A DNA stretch of 40,227 nt. It comes from Chloroflexota bacterium (lineage in GTDB: Bacteria; Chloroflexota; Anaerolineae; J102). Shown here one piece after another: positions 6,826 to 15,658 of the stretch. Location of the stretch: assembly GCA_013151415.1 (NCBI GenBank), contig JAADII010000003.1:1-40227 (forward strand), written 5' to 3'. The notes beneath the pieces are model-generated. The model made no database searches, was not told the DNA's origin, and saw nothing but the letters and a program-made list of their open reading frames with translations. Position 1 is the first letter of the stretch. Each line of letters starts with the position of its first letter. A program made the translations under genes and the position numbers.

Positions 6826-8133
6826 ATGTTCGAGCGCAACCCTGTAGCTTTACTGCAACGCCTGATTCAATTCGACACCACCAACCCGCCCGGCAACGAG
6901 GCCGAATGCATCGCATTCATCAACCGCGTGCTCAGCCAGGCCGGGATCGAGGCTCAGATTCTGGCCAAATCGCCGCAGCGTCCCAACCTCATCGCCCGCC
7001 TTCCGGGTCGCGGCAATGCGCCGCCATTGTTGCTTTATGGGCATGTCGATGTGGTCACCACCGAAAACCAGGAATGGCTTCAGCCGCCATTTGAGGGGAA
7101 AGTGGCGGACGGTTTCGTGTGGGGACGAGGCGCTTTGGACATGAAAGGCGGCGTAGCCATGATGCTGTCCGCGTTCTTGCGCGCGAAGAGCGAGGGTCTG
7201 GATTTGCCCGGCGACGTGATATTCGTAGCGCTGGCCGACGAAGAAGCCGGCGGCGACTTTGGGGCCAGATTTCTGGTCGAAGAGCACGCGCATCTGTTCG
7301 ACGGCGTTCGTTACGCCATCGGCGAATTTGGCGGCTTTACGCTATACGTGGGCAATCGCCGTTTTTACCCTATTCAGGTCGCGGAAAAGCAAATATGCTG
7401 GCTGAAGGCCACCATACGCGGTCAGGGCGGTCATGGCTCCATGCCTGTGCGAGGCGGCGCTATGGCCAAATTGGCCCGGTTCCTGCTAAACATCGATCAG
7501 CATCGCCTCCCTGTGCATGTGACGCCCGCAGCTCAGCTTATGTTCGATGCAATGGCTTCATCACTGGGCGGGCTCAATGGCTGGATCCTGAGACAACTGA
7601 CAAATCCGCGCCTGACCAACATCATTCTCGACCGGCTTGGTCCTCGCGGCCGCATTTTTGATCCCTTACTGCATAACACCGTAAGCGCCACCATTTTGCA
7701 CGGCGGCGATAAGATCAATGTAATACCCAGTCAGGTTGTGGTGGAGCTGGATGGCCGACTATTGCCCGGTTTTTCGCCGGATGACTTTATGGCGGAGCTG
7801 CGCCAAATCGTGGGCGAGGAGATTGCGCTCGAAGTGATGCGTCATGATCCTGGTCCGGCCGATCCAGATATGGGTTTGTTCGACGCGTTGGCCAATATCT
7901 TGCGCGAAGCCGATCCGGATGGCGTTCCCATTCCCTTGCTATTGAGCGGCGTCACCGATGGTCGCTTCTTTTCGCGTCTTGGCATCCAAACCTATGGTTT
8001 TCTGCCCATGCCCTTGCCTAAAGATTTCAATTTTGTGCAAACTATCCATGCTGCCAATGAGCGCATCCCGATCGCGGCGGTTGAATTTGGCGCCAATGCC
8101 ATTTATGAAGCGCTGAAACGTTTTGGAAAATGA
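6826..8133 (+). CDS. M20-family zinc peptidase/deacylase (ArgE/DapE/CPG2-like)
   Basis: This encodes 435 residues. The metal-site residues of the M20 family are in place: His and Asp of YGHVDVV, the bridging Asp of GALDMKGGVAMM, the catalytic Glu pair of LADEEAGG, and a late His in IHAANERI. The dimerisation insert contains GQGGHGSMPVRGGAM, the usual His region in the lid domain. The segment FDTTNPPGNE at the N-terminus is the family's signature start. No signal peptide is present, so the enzyme is cytoplasmic and probably acts on small peptides or N-acyl amino acids. TTGGAGTG before the ATG serves as ribosome-binding site. Confidence 0.92.
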   Translation: MFERNPVALLQRLIQFDTTNPPGNEAECIAFINRVLSQAGIEAQILAKSPQRPNLIARLPGRGNAPPLLLYGHVDVVTTENQEWLQPPFEGKVADGFVWGRGALDMKGGVAMMLSAFLRAKSEGLDLPGDVIFVALADEEAGGDFGARFLVEEHAHLFDGVRYAIGEFGGFTLYVGNRRFYPIQVAEKQICWLKATIRGQGGHGSMPVRGGAMAKLARFLLNIDQHRLPVHVTPAAQLMFDAMASSLGGLNGWILRQLTNPRLTNIILDRLGPRGRIFDPLLHNTVSATILHGGDKINVIPSQVVVELDGRLLPGFSPDDFMAELRQIVGEEIALEVMRHDPGPADPDMGLFDALANILREADPDGVPIPLLLSGVTDGRFFSRLGIQTYGFLPMPLPKDFNFVQTIHAANERIPIAAVEFGANAIYEALKRFGK

Positions 8134-8134
8134 G

Positions 8135-8162
8135 TTGTTTTCTGACGTCATTTGTATATAAT
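8135..8162 (+). promoter_or_regulatory. Promoter of the alpha/beta-hydrolase gene
   Basis: TTGTTT (8135-8140), a 16-nt spacer and a perfect TATAAT (8157-8162) follow the stop of the peptidase gene at once. The predicted start near 8169 leaves a 40-nt leader ending in AAGGAAGG before ATG 8210. Confidence 0.65.
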
Positions 8163-8209
8163 GAGCCAACTCGAACTTGTTCTCTCTTCACACAGTAAGG
8201 AAGGTTATC

Positions 8210-9031
8210 ATGCAGCCCAAAACCATTCAAGTCGGAGCGCAAACCGTCGCCTATTATGAAAGCTCGGGAAAGGGCCCTGCTGCGCTACTCGTGCATGGCA
8301 ATTCTTCGTCTGCGCGGGCTTTTCAGCGGCAAATCGAGAGCTCTGTAGGCGAGGAATTCCGCCTCGTGGCCATAGATCTCCCTGGTCATGGTCAGTCCGC
8401 GCCCGCGAGCGATCCAGATGCGGTCTATTCCGCTCCAGGTTACACAGAGATCGTTGTGCAAACAGCCGAGAAACTGGGCCTGCAAAGCGCAGTCTTTGTA
8501 GGATGGAGCCTGGGCGGTCATATCGTCATCGAGGCCAGCGATCAATTACCCAAAGCGGCTGGATTTATGGTCTTCGGAACGCCCCCGCTCGACCTCCCGC
8601 CCAATATTGCCGAAGCCTTTCTTCCCAACCCGGTCATGGGGTTGGGCTTCAAGCCTGACCTAAGCGAAGAAGAGGCCGAGGCGTATGCATCTGCATTTTT
8701 CGCTCCTGGTTTCGACGATATTCCCTCTTTTTTCAAAGAGGATGTGTTGCGCACCGATGGACGCGCTCGCGGCGCTTTGGGTGTGAGCATTGGTCAGGGG
8801 CGAATTAAGGATGAGGTTGAGATCGTGGCCAATCTAACCGCGCCTCTGGCCGTGCTGCACGGCGCGCATGAGCAATTGGTGAATGGCGACTACATTCGCG
8901 GTTTGACCATGCCCACCCTCTGGCGCGGCGCGGTGCAAGTCATTCCTGATGCGGGCCACGCGCCTCAATGGGAGCAGGCCGAGCGTTTCAACGCGCTGCT
9001 GGCCGCTTTTCTCAGCGATGCGGCTGGCTGA
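8210..9031 (+). CDS. Alpha/beta hydrolase
   Basis: This encodes 273 residues of the alpha/beta-hydrolase fold. The oxyanion strand LLVHGNSSSARAF is followed by IDLPGHGQSA, the nucleophile elbow GWSLGGH with the catalytic Ser, and a late AGHAPQWEQ carrying the catalytic His. The acidic member is probably near the AVLHGAHEQLV strand. ATG 8210 is chosen over an upstream in-frame start because AAGGAAGG lies just before it and the family N-terminus fits. A cytoplasmic esterase, lipase-like or epoxide-hydrolase-like activity is possible; the substrate is not deducible. A separate alpha/beta-hydrolase domain is fused to an acyl-CoA synthetase in the next gene. Confidence 0.9.
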   Translation: MQPKTIQVGAQTVAYYESSGKGPAALLVHGNSSSARAFQRQIESSVGEEFRLVAIDLPGHGQSAPASDPDAVYSAPGYTEIVVQTAEKLGLQSAVFVGWSLGGHIVIEASDQLPKAAGFMVFGTPPLDLPPNIAEAFLPNPVMGLGFKPDLSEEEAEAYASAFFAPGFDDIPSFFKEDVLRTDGRARGALGVSIGQGRIKDEVEIVANLTAPLAVLHGAHEQLVNGDYIRGLTMPTLWRGAVQVIPDAGHAPQWEQAERFNALLAAFLSDAAG

Positions 9032-9054
9032 GCCATCCTTATTAGCGCGATTGC

Positions 9055-9083
9055 TTGACGTTGTGCGCGCCGCCGAATAATCT
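9055..9083 (+). promoter_or_regulatory. Possible promoter of the hydrolase/acyl-CoA synthetase fusion
   Basis: TTGACG (9055-9060) is separated by 17 nt from TAATCT (9078-9083). The -35 box is good and the -10 box is poor, with AATAAT two bases earlier as an alternative. ATG 9153 lies about 63 nt beyond the predicted start. Confidence 0.4.
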
Positions 9084-9152
9084 TTTCGACCAATCCCTTG
9101 CTCTCAATTTTCATCGTTGTATGCAGTGGTTTTATTAACGAAGGAAAAGCCC

Positions 9153-11663
9153 ATGCGCAAGAAACTACGAGGCGTCAAACGCCGAGACATCCAGTATGAT
9201 TTCGACCTTTATCGCGAGCGCGTGCCCATGCGCGATGTGGCCGATTCTTATCTCAGTGTGGTGGATTTGTGGCCAGAAGGCGCGCGCGACACCATCATGT
9301 TTGTGCATGGCTATGCGGGGGTGCTCGAATCATGGGAATTTCAGATCAATTATTTTGTGAATGCAGGCTATCGGGTGGTGGCTCCGGATCTCCGCGGTCA
9401 TGGCCAGAGCGATGCGCCTTTTACGGATTACACCATGCCCGAATTGGTGAGCGACCTGCAGGCCATTGTCGAAGATTTGGATTTTCCCGATCGATTCATT
9501 CTGGCCGCTCATTCGTTTGGCGGCGCCATCGCGATCGAATATGCGAATGCTTATCCAGAGCGCTTGTCCAAGCTCATCCTTATCGCCACTGCCGGTGAAT
9601 ACCCTTTGCCCAGGTCGGTCAATCTGCTTTTCCGCGTCCCGCTCACGGTGATGCAGCCCTTCTGGCGCTTTCGACCTCGATGGGACGCGGAATTGCATGT
9701 GATGAAACGGATGGCCGCCAACAACATGCAGAAATGGCAGGGATGGTCGCTCATGCGCAACATCCGCACGCCCACGCTGGTCATCACTGGCGAGCGCGAC
9801 TTCTACTTTCCTCGCGCGGTGTTCGAGGATGTGGTCAAGGCCATTCCCAACGCCGAATTCTATGACGTAGGCGCATCCAAACACAAGGTGCAACTCGAAC
9901 GGCACGATGCTGTGAACCGGGCCATTGAACGTTTCATCGAGGATGAACGTCGCACCTGGCGCGACATTTCACCTATCGAAGAGCGTTTCAGCCATCGGCC
10001 CTGGCTCAAAAGCTACAGCAAGGAGACGCCCGTCACCGTTCCCATTCCTCGTCGCACCCTGCCCGATTTTTTGGAAAGCGCGGCGTACTGGATTCCAAAA
10101 CGCGCGGCCACTGTTTTCTATGGCAAGACCCTCACCTACGAACAGCTCTATCGCCGGGTGAACCGCTTCGCCAATGTGTTGCATGGCATGGGCGTGGGCC
10201 CGGCCGATCGGGTGGCTGTCGTCTTGCCCAACATGCCCGAATTCATCATCGCCTATTACGCTGTGCTGCAGGTGGGGGGCGTGGTTGTTTTGCCCAATCC
10301 CGAAGCCGATTTGGAGCAAATGTTGCAGGAAATGGAGCAAACCGCGCCCAAAGTTATTGTCACACTGCGAGATTTTCGCCATCTGATGGATGGGATGCTA
10401 AACATTCCCTCGCTAGAACGCATTGTGGCGGTTGATTTTTGGCAAAGCGTTTCACCCAAAGTCTATAAGCAGGTGATGCGGCCTTGGGGCCTCACCGAAC
10501 CGCCTCCCGCGTCTCCGTCCCAGGATGAACGCATTCAATCCTGGACGTTGCTAATGCAAGACGCGCCGACCGATTTTGCTCGCGTGAAACGCTCGTTGGA
10601 CGATCTGGCCGCCATTTTATTCACCAGTGGCACCGTCGATGAACCCAAAGGCGTGTGTCTGAGTCACGCCAATCTTGTGGCCAACACCGTGCAAACGCGC
10701 CATTGGCTTGGTCGCATACCCTATGGCAAGCAGGTGAGTCTCGCCGTCATCCCTCTGGTGCACAGCTATGGCATGACCACCGCCATGAATGTGCCCATTG
10801 CCATTGGCGCGACCATTGTGTTGTTGAGCGTTTTCGATGTGCAAGCCGTGTTGCAACACATTCAGAAGCACCGGCCCACGTTGTTTCCTGGCGTTCCGCC
10901 CATGTATGCTGCGCTGATGGATGCGCCCAATGTGCGCTCATATGGACTATCTTCCATTCAGGCTTGCCTGAGTGGTGCCGCGCCATTGCCCATCGAGGTG
11001 CAAGAGGCCTTCGAAAAACTCACCCACGGCCGACTGGTGGAGGGCTATGGTTTGACCGAGGCCTCTCCCGTCACCCACGCCAATCCCCTGGTCGGCTTGC
11101 GTAAAACCGGGTCCATAGGCATTCCCATTCCCAACACCGACGCCAAGATCGTGGACATGTTTAGTGGAGAAACGTTGCCGTCGGGCCAGGTGGGCGAACT
11201 GGTGGTGCGAGGGCCGCAGGTGATGTTGGGATATTGGGCCGCAGGCGGAGGCATCGACGAAAAGGCCACGGCCGAGGTGTTGAAGGATGGATGGTTGTAC
11301 ACCGGCGACGTGGCCGTGCAAGACGAAGAGGGCTATTTTCGCCTCATCAGTCGCAAACGAGACACCATTTTCATGGGTGATTACACCGTCTACCCGCGCG
11401 ATGTCGAGGAAGTGTTGTATGAGAACGCGAAGGTGCGCGAAGTGGCTGTGGTGGGGGTGGGCACCGAAGAGGGTAGTAGCAAGATCAAGGCGTTTGTTGT
11501 GCCCGATCCGGGCGCGAACTTGAGCAAAGAGGAACTGCTGGAGCTGTGTCGGCGTCGTCTGGCGCCTTACGAAGTGCCTTGGGAGATCGAGTTTCGCGAC
11601 GAGTTGCCCAAATCCTTTGTGGGTAAGGTGTTGCGTCGCATGCTCGTGACCGACGGTGAGTAA
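9153..11663 (+). CDS. Fused alpha/beta hydrolase and acyl-CoA synthetase (AMP-forming)
   Basis: One 836-residue reading frame joins two enzymes. Residues about 35-265 form an alpha/beta hydrolase: MFVHGYAGVLESW, LRGHGQSDAP, the nucleophile elbow AAHSFGG, and a late SKHKVQLE in place of the usual catalytic His motif. Residues about 285-835 form an ANL-superfamily ligase. These include LTYEQLYRRVNRFAN, the phosphate loop ILFTSGTVDEPKGV, GYGLTEASPV, GWLYTGDVA, and the C-terminal catalytic Lys in KSFVGKVLRR. The ligase would activate a carboxylic or fatty acid to its CoA thioester through an acyl-AMP. The hydrolase may release the acid from an ester or thioester; that coupling is inference. AAGGA 8 nt upstream supports ATG 9153. 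Confidence 0.88.
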   Translation: MRKKLRGVKRRDIQYDFDLYRERVPMRDVADSYLSVVDLWPEGARDTIMFVHGYAGVLESWEFQINYFVNAGYRVVAPDLRGHGQSDAPFTDYTMPELVSDLQAIVEDLDFPDRFILAAHSFGGAIAIEYANAYPERLSKLILIATAGEYPLPRSVNLLFRVPLTVMQPFWRFRPRWDAELHVMKRMAANNMQKWQGWSLMRNIRTPTLVITGERDFYFPRAVFEDVVKAIPNAEFYDVGASKHKVQLERHDAVNRAIERFIEDERRTWRDISPIEERFSHRPWLKSYSKETPVTVPIPRRTLPDFLESAAYWIPKRAATVFYGKTLTYEQLYRRVNRFANVLHGMGVGPADRVAVVLPNMPEFIIAYYAVLQVGGVVVLPNPEADLEQMLQEMEQTAPKVIVTLRDFRHLMDGMLNIPSLERIVAVDFWQSVSPKVYKQVMRPWGLTEPPPASPSQDERIQSWTLLMQDAPTDFARVKRSLDDLAAILFTSGTVDEPKGVCLSHANLVANTVQTRHWLGRIPYGKQVSLAVIPLVHSYGMTTAMNVPIAIGATIVLLSVFDVQAVLQHIQKHRPTLFPGVPPMYAALMDAPNVRSYGLSSIQACLSGAAPLPIEVQEAFEKLTHGRLVEGYGLTEASPVTHANPLVGLRKTGSIGIPIPNTDAKIVDMFSGETLPSGQVGELVVRGPQVMLGYWAAGGGIDEKATAEVLKDGWLYTGDVAVQDEEGYFRLISRKRDTIFMGDYTVYPRDVEEVLYENAKVREVAVVGVGTEEGSSKIKAFVVPDPGANLSKEELLELCRRRLAPYEVPWEIEFRDELPKSFVGKVLRRMLVTDGE

Positions 11664-12012
11664 ACGCAAGAACAGCGCCGCGGCGGGTTTTGCGCAGGAT
11701 GGTTGGCCCGATCGTTTTTGGGGCTCGCAGTAGGCGCGGGGTGAATGGCGCGCGTGTGCGCGTCACCTGGTCATCTGGCTAGGTGATTATTGGCCAAAGG
11801 GGTCTACCAAAACGATGCTGAGCATCTTATAATGAAATAACGCTGGCGTTTGCATTATTTTCTTGCTTTTCATAAGTTCTTGACTGTCTTGTTGTCAAAT
11901 TTTGCGCATATCGATATTAAGCGACGCTCATTACGCAACGAGAAAAATATTATGATGTCCATCTGAATTTCAAGTCGGTCTTATCTTTTCGTCCTCATTC
12001 CTCTCGTCACCT
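11664..12012 (+). other. Intergenic region upstream of the chemosensory operon
   Basis: No gene is recognisable in these 349 bases. The second half is AT-rich and carries promoter-like elements: TATAAT at 11828-11833 without a clear -35 box, TTGACT at 11880-11885 and TATGAT at 11951-11956. Directly in front of the TATAAT lies an inverted repeat (GATGC, 3-nt spacer, GCATC at 11814-11826), a possible operator. A second inverted repeat (TCACCT 11763-11768 / AGGTGA 11781-11786) has a 12-nt loop and no T-run. The operon promoter is probably here, but which element is used cannot be decided from sequence. Confidence 0.45.
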
Positions 12013-14115
12013 ATGCCCTCCTCCGATCTGGCCCAAGCCTTTCTCGATGACTTCTTTATCGAAGCCGATGAGCATCTTCAAGCCATCACCCGCCATCTTC
12101 TTGCCCTAGAGCAAGGGGATGCATCCGCCGCGGGCTCGCATGAGCGGATCGTCCAGGAGCTGTTTCGTTCTTTTCACACATTGAAAGGATTATGCGGAAT
12201 GGTGGGTTTGTCCGCGGGAGCAAAGTTGAGCCATGCTCTTGAAACCGCGCTCAAAGCGGTGCAACGCGGTGAACTGGATCTCTCGGAGCCGGCCCTCGAT
12301 GCGCTGGTTCTGGGAACGGAAAAGCTGGAAGCCGTCATTGTTTCGATGCGCGAAGGCGGCTCGGGTGCGCCAAGCATCGAAAGAGAGATGGCTCAGCTGC
12401 GCGAGCTGACGGCCCCTCCTCCCGCCGCGAGACGCGTTCGCGAGCCAACGTCTCCTCCGGCCGCCTTCGTCGCATCCCAGGGCGACGCGGACAAAGCGCT
12501 CGCCGCAATGAAAGACTCGCTTTCGGCTTCGGATTGGGAGCAGATTCGTCGCGTCAAAACGCGCGGGGGTCGCCTTTATCTCGTGCTGTTTGCGCCATCG
12601 GCCGAACTTTCAGCTCAGGGCGTCAATGTGGATCATGTGCGCGCCTGGCTGAAGCAACAGGGCGAGCTGCTCAAGGCCATCCCTATTGTGCGCGGCGGTT
12701 CGGTGCAATTCGCTTTTCTCTGGGCGGTGGACGCGCCTCCCGCCAGTCAAGAGGCGTCCTATCTCGATTGGCGTCCGTTGCCTGAAGATTTTGTCCAACC
12801 CGTCACCTCATCCCCCTCCCGGCAGCTCGAGACGCCCGTCAACGGCGACGGCGCCTCGAGTTCGCATAAAAGCGGTGAGCGTGACGCCGCGGGTATGGCC
12901 TCTCGCAAACGACTCCCTTCGAGTGGGTCCATGCGCGTCGATATCGGCCGTTTGGATGAAATTATGCGCCTGGTGGGTGATTTGGTGGTCAGTCGCTCTC
13001 GTCTAAGAGAAACGGTTCACCGGCTCAATGGCGGCCATCCAGACCTGCGACGTGAGCTGGTGGAGCTGGATAAGGATGTGGAGCGCCAATTGCGCTGGTT
13101 GCGCGAGGCCATCATGCGGGCCCGCATGGCCCCCCTGGCCGATGTGTTCGAGCGCATGCCGCTTGTGGTGCGCGATATGGCGCGTTCGTCGGGTAAAGAG
13201 GTGCGGCTGGAGATCGAGGGAGCCAAGGCCGAGATCGACAAGGCCCTGGTCGAGCAGTTGCTCGATCCATTGTTGCATTTAGTGCGCAACGCCATCACGC
13301 ACGGCATTGAGGCCCCAGCCGAGCGAGAGGCTGCGGGCAAACCGCGCGAAGGTCGCATTCTCTTGGCGGCCAGGCCTGAAGGCAACCGCATGGCCATTGT
13401 TGTCTCGGACGATGGTCGCGGGATCGATCTCGACCGCATCGCCAAGCGCGCGGCCGAATTGGGCTGGCTGCCTCCGCACACCCGGCTCAACGAAAGCGAG
13501 GCGCTCGATCTCCTTTGCCGACCGGGCTTTTCCACGCATCAGGCTGCGGATTTGGGCGCTGGGCGTGGGGTGGGCATGGATGTGGTGTGGGACACGGTGC
13601 GCCGCGTGGGTGGCGCCCTGAATATGAGCAGCGCCCTTGGGCGGGGAACCACGTTCATCATGCATTTGCCCCTCACCCTGGCCATCATCGACGCTCTCTT
13701 GGTGCGAATCGGCTCGGAGCGGTATGCTGTGCCCCAGACCGCGATTCAGCGCGTTATCCAGGTGGAGCCCGATAGAATTGTGCGCAGCGCGGTGGGTGAA
13801 CTCTTGCCCTATGAGACGCGCGCGTTGCCGCTGTTGCGCCTGAACGACATGTTGCAGGCCCCTCCGGCCAAGCGTCCGCGCTCGCGACAATTTGCATTGA
13901 TCTCCGGCGGCAATGATCCTGAGGTTGCGCTATTGGTGGACGAGGTTTTGGGGATGCAAGAAATCGTGGTTCGAACCATCGATGACCCCTTGCTCAAACA
14001 TTCGTGCGCGGCCGGGGCCGCGGAATTGGGAGACGGAAGCGTGATACTCATTCTCAACATCCCTCATCTATTGCGGGAAGGAGGCCGTAAACGTGAACGG
14101 TCTATTGCATCATAG
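12013..14115 (+). CDS. cheA: Chemotaxis histidine kinase CheA
   Basis: This encodes 700 residues with the full CheA order. An N-terminal HPt domain carries the phospho-acceptor His55 in LFRSFHTLKGLCG. A segment at about 155-255 (RGGRLYLVLFAPSAELSAQG) stands in place of a classical P2 domain. The dimerisation helices (MRVDIGRLDEIMRLVGDLVV) follow, then the ATPase with N box HLVRNAITHGIE, DDGRGID and GAGRGVGMDVV, then a C-terminal CheW-like domain. There is no attached receiver domain. The kinase would be controlled by the receptor and CheW encoded downstream and phosphorylate the receiver proteins of this operon. The next gene starts inside its end, which suggests coupling. Confidence 0.96.
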   Translation: MPSSDLAQAFLDDFFIEADEHLQAITRHLLALEQGDASAAGSHERIVQELFRSFHTLKGLCGMVGLSAGAKLSHALETALKAVQRGELDLSEPALDALVLGTEKLEAVIVSMREGGSGAPSIEREMAQLRELTAPPPAARRVREPTSPPAAFVASQGDADKALAAMKDSLSASDWEQIRRVKTRGGRLYLVLFAPSAELSAQGVNVDHVRAWLKQQGELLKAIPIVRGGSVQFAFLWAVDAPPASQEASYLDWRPLPEDFVQPVTSSPSRQLETPVNGDGASSSHKSGERDAAGMASRKRLPSSGSMRVDIGRLDEIMRLVGDLVVSRSRLRETVHRLNGGHPDLRRELVELDKDVERQLRWLREAIMRARMAPLADVFERMPLVVRDMARSSGKEVRLEIEGAKAEIDKALVEQLLDPLLHLVRNAITHGIEAPAEREAAGKPREGRILLAARPEGNRMAIVVSDDGRGIDLDRIAKRAAELGWLPPHTRLNESEALDLLCRPGFSTHQAADLGAGRGVGMDVVWDTVRRVGGALNMSSALGRGTTFIMHLPLTLAIIDALLVRIGSERYAVPQTAIQRVIQVEPDRIVRSAVGELLPYETRALPLLRLNDMLQAPPAKRPRSRQFALISGGNDPEVALLVDEVLGMQEIVVRTIDDPLLKHSCAAGAAELGDGSVILILNIPHLLREGGRKRERSIAS

Positions 14116-15208
14116 ACGCGTGCTCACCATCGACGATTCGCTCACCGTTCGCAACTTTCTGGAACGGCTGCTCTCCCGCTGGGGAGCGGAGGTGGAACAG
14201 GCTGCGAGCGGCGAAGAAGGGCTATCCAAATTGCACCAACCGGGCGTTCAATACGATCTCATTTTGCTCGACCTGGTGTTGCCTGACATCAATGGCCTGA
14301 CGGTGCTGCAACGTTTGCGCAAGCACGACGATCAGAGCGCTGTCGTCATTCTCACAGGTGAAGGCGGCGTCAAGTCGGCCATCGCGGCCGTGCGCGATGG
14401 CGCGGACGGTTATATCGAGAAACAGGCTTTGGTGCAAGGCGATGATTACGCCGAGTTCTTTTATGGCCTGGAACAGGCCATGGAGCATCGAGCCGGCATC
14501 GTCACCAAAAAACAGCTCGATTCCATCAAAGCAGATTTCTATGCCATGATTACACATGACCTGCGCAGCCCCATGGGCACCATCATCATGGGGTTGGACA
14601 TGGTATTGAACGACGAAAAGGAGCCGCTCACTCCTCATCAACGGCATATTCTCATGCTGGTGAATGAGGCTGCGGAAAAGACCATGCGGCTCATCAACGA
14701 TTATCTGGACTACGCCAAAATCGATGCCGGCTATCTTAAACTCAATCGTCATCCCATCGATCTACGCGAAGTGGCGCGCGATAGCGTGCGCCTGGCTCGC
14801 GTGCAGGCCGACGCCAAACAACAAACCCTTCATGTTGAATTGCCGGATGAACCGGTTGTCGCCAACGCCGACCCTGAACGGATGAAGCAGGTGTTGGACA
14901 ATCTTCTTTCCAATGCAATCAAATACACCCCAGAGGGCGGAGAAATTTGGCTGCGTCTCTATCAAAAAGGTTTTGAGGCCGTTTTCGAGGTCGAAGACAA
15001 TGGCATCGGCATTCCGCCCGAATTGCTTCCCACCATATTCGCCAAATATCATCGCGTTCCCGGACAATCTCGCCGAGGCATTCATGGCACCGGTTTGGGA
15101 TTGCTCATCGTGAAAGAGATCGTGAAAGAGCATGGCGGCGAGGTGGATGTCCATAGTGAAGGCGTCCCCGGCAAGGGGACCAAGTTTGTCATGAGGATAC
15201 CCCTATGA
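14093..15208 (+). CDS. Receiver domain fused to a histidine kinase (REC-HisKA-HATPase)
   Basis: This encodes 371 residues. An N-terminal receiver domain has the acidic pair TIDDS and phospho-acceptor Asp60 in ILLDLVLPD. A HisKA domain follows with His155 in AMITHDLRSP, then a HATPase domain with NLLSNAIKYTPEGG, VEDNGIGIP and GTGLGLLIV. The receiver comes first and there is no sensor or membrane segment, so input is probably phosphotransfer from CheA. Output would pass through the second phospho-His to another receiver not encoded in the protein. The start is GTG 14093 with GGAGG 8 nt upstream, inside the end of cheA. The stop overlaps cheW by ATGA. Confidence 0.93.
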   Translation: MNGLLHHRRVLTIDDSLTVRNFLERLLSRWGAEVEQAASGEEGLSKLHQPGVQYDLILLDLVLPDINGLTVLQRLRKHDDQSAVVILTGEGGVKSAIAAVRDGADGYIEKQALVQGDDYAEFFYGLEQAMEHRAGIVTKKQLDSIKADFYAMITHDLRSPMGTIIMGLDMVLNDEKEPLTPHQRHILMLVNEAAEKTMRLINDYLDYAKIDAGYLKLNRHPIDLREVARDSVRLARVQADAKQQTLHVELPDEPVVANADPERMKQVLDNLLSNAIKYTPEGGEIWLRLYQKGFEAVFEVEDNGIGIPPELLPTIFAKYHRVPGQSRRGIHGTGLGLLIVKEIVKEHGGEVDVHSEGVPGKGTKFVMRIPL

Positions 15209-15648
15209 AAGAGCCATTCATTTTGTTTCAGATCAACGGCGCTACATATGCCGTTCCGGCCGCGCAGGTTGAACAAGTCGAGATGATCGACAAAGTGACT
15301 CGCGTGCCCAACGCGCCTTTCTTCGTGGATGGCATCGTTTATGTGCGAGGACGGGTCATTCCCGTCATCAACATGCATGAGCGTTTCGGCTTTCCTTCCA
15401 AACCTTATGATCTCCACTCGCGCATCATTGTGGTGCGGCTTGGTGACCGGATCGTGGGTTTGGCTGTGGATAGCGCTCGCGAATTCGTTCAGCTCGACCG
15501 CGAGCAAATGACCCCGCCGCCCGAAATTGTGGCCGACGTCAACGGCGAATATCTTCAGGGCGTCATATCCGAAGATGAGCGATTGATTCTCATTTTAGAT
15601 ATCCAACGGGTGTTGACCCCCGACGAGCAGGATATGCTCGGCGCATAA
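15205..15648 (+). CDS. cheW: CheW coupling protein
   Basis: This encodes 147 residues of a single CheW domain, the SH3-like adaptor linking chemoreceptors to CheA. Typical segments are [20 protein letters not shown] at the start, [20 protein letters not shown] in the middle (the G.....RG...PV.....R signature) and [16 protein letters not shown] near the end. ATG overlaps the previous stop (ATGA at 15205-15208). It lies between two signalling genes in the same direction with gaps of at most 10 nt, so it is almost certainly co-transcribed. Confidence 0.95.
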   Translation: MKEPFILFQINGATYAVPAAQVEQVEMIDKVTRVPNAPFFVDGIVYVRGRVIPVINMHERFGFPSKPYDLHSRIIVVRLGDRIVGLAVDSAREFVQLDREQMTPPPEIVADVNGEYLQGVISEDERLILILDIQRVLTPDEQDMLGA

Positions 15649-15658
15649 TGGAGAGAGC

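Noticed and set aside
11763-11786. Terminator after the acyl-CoA synthetase gene
   Set aside because: The TCACCT/AGGTGA pair has a 12-nt loop, only six base pairs and no T-run.
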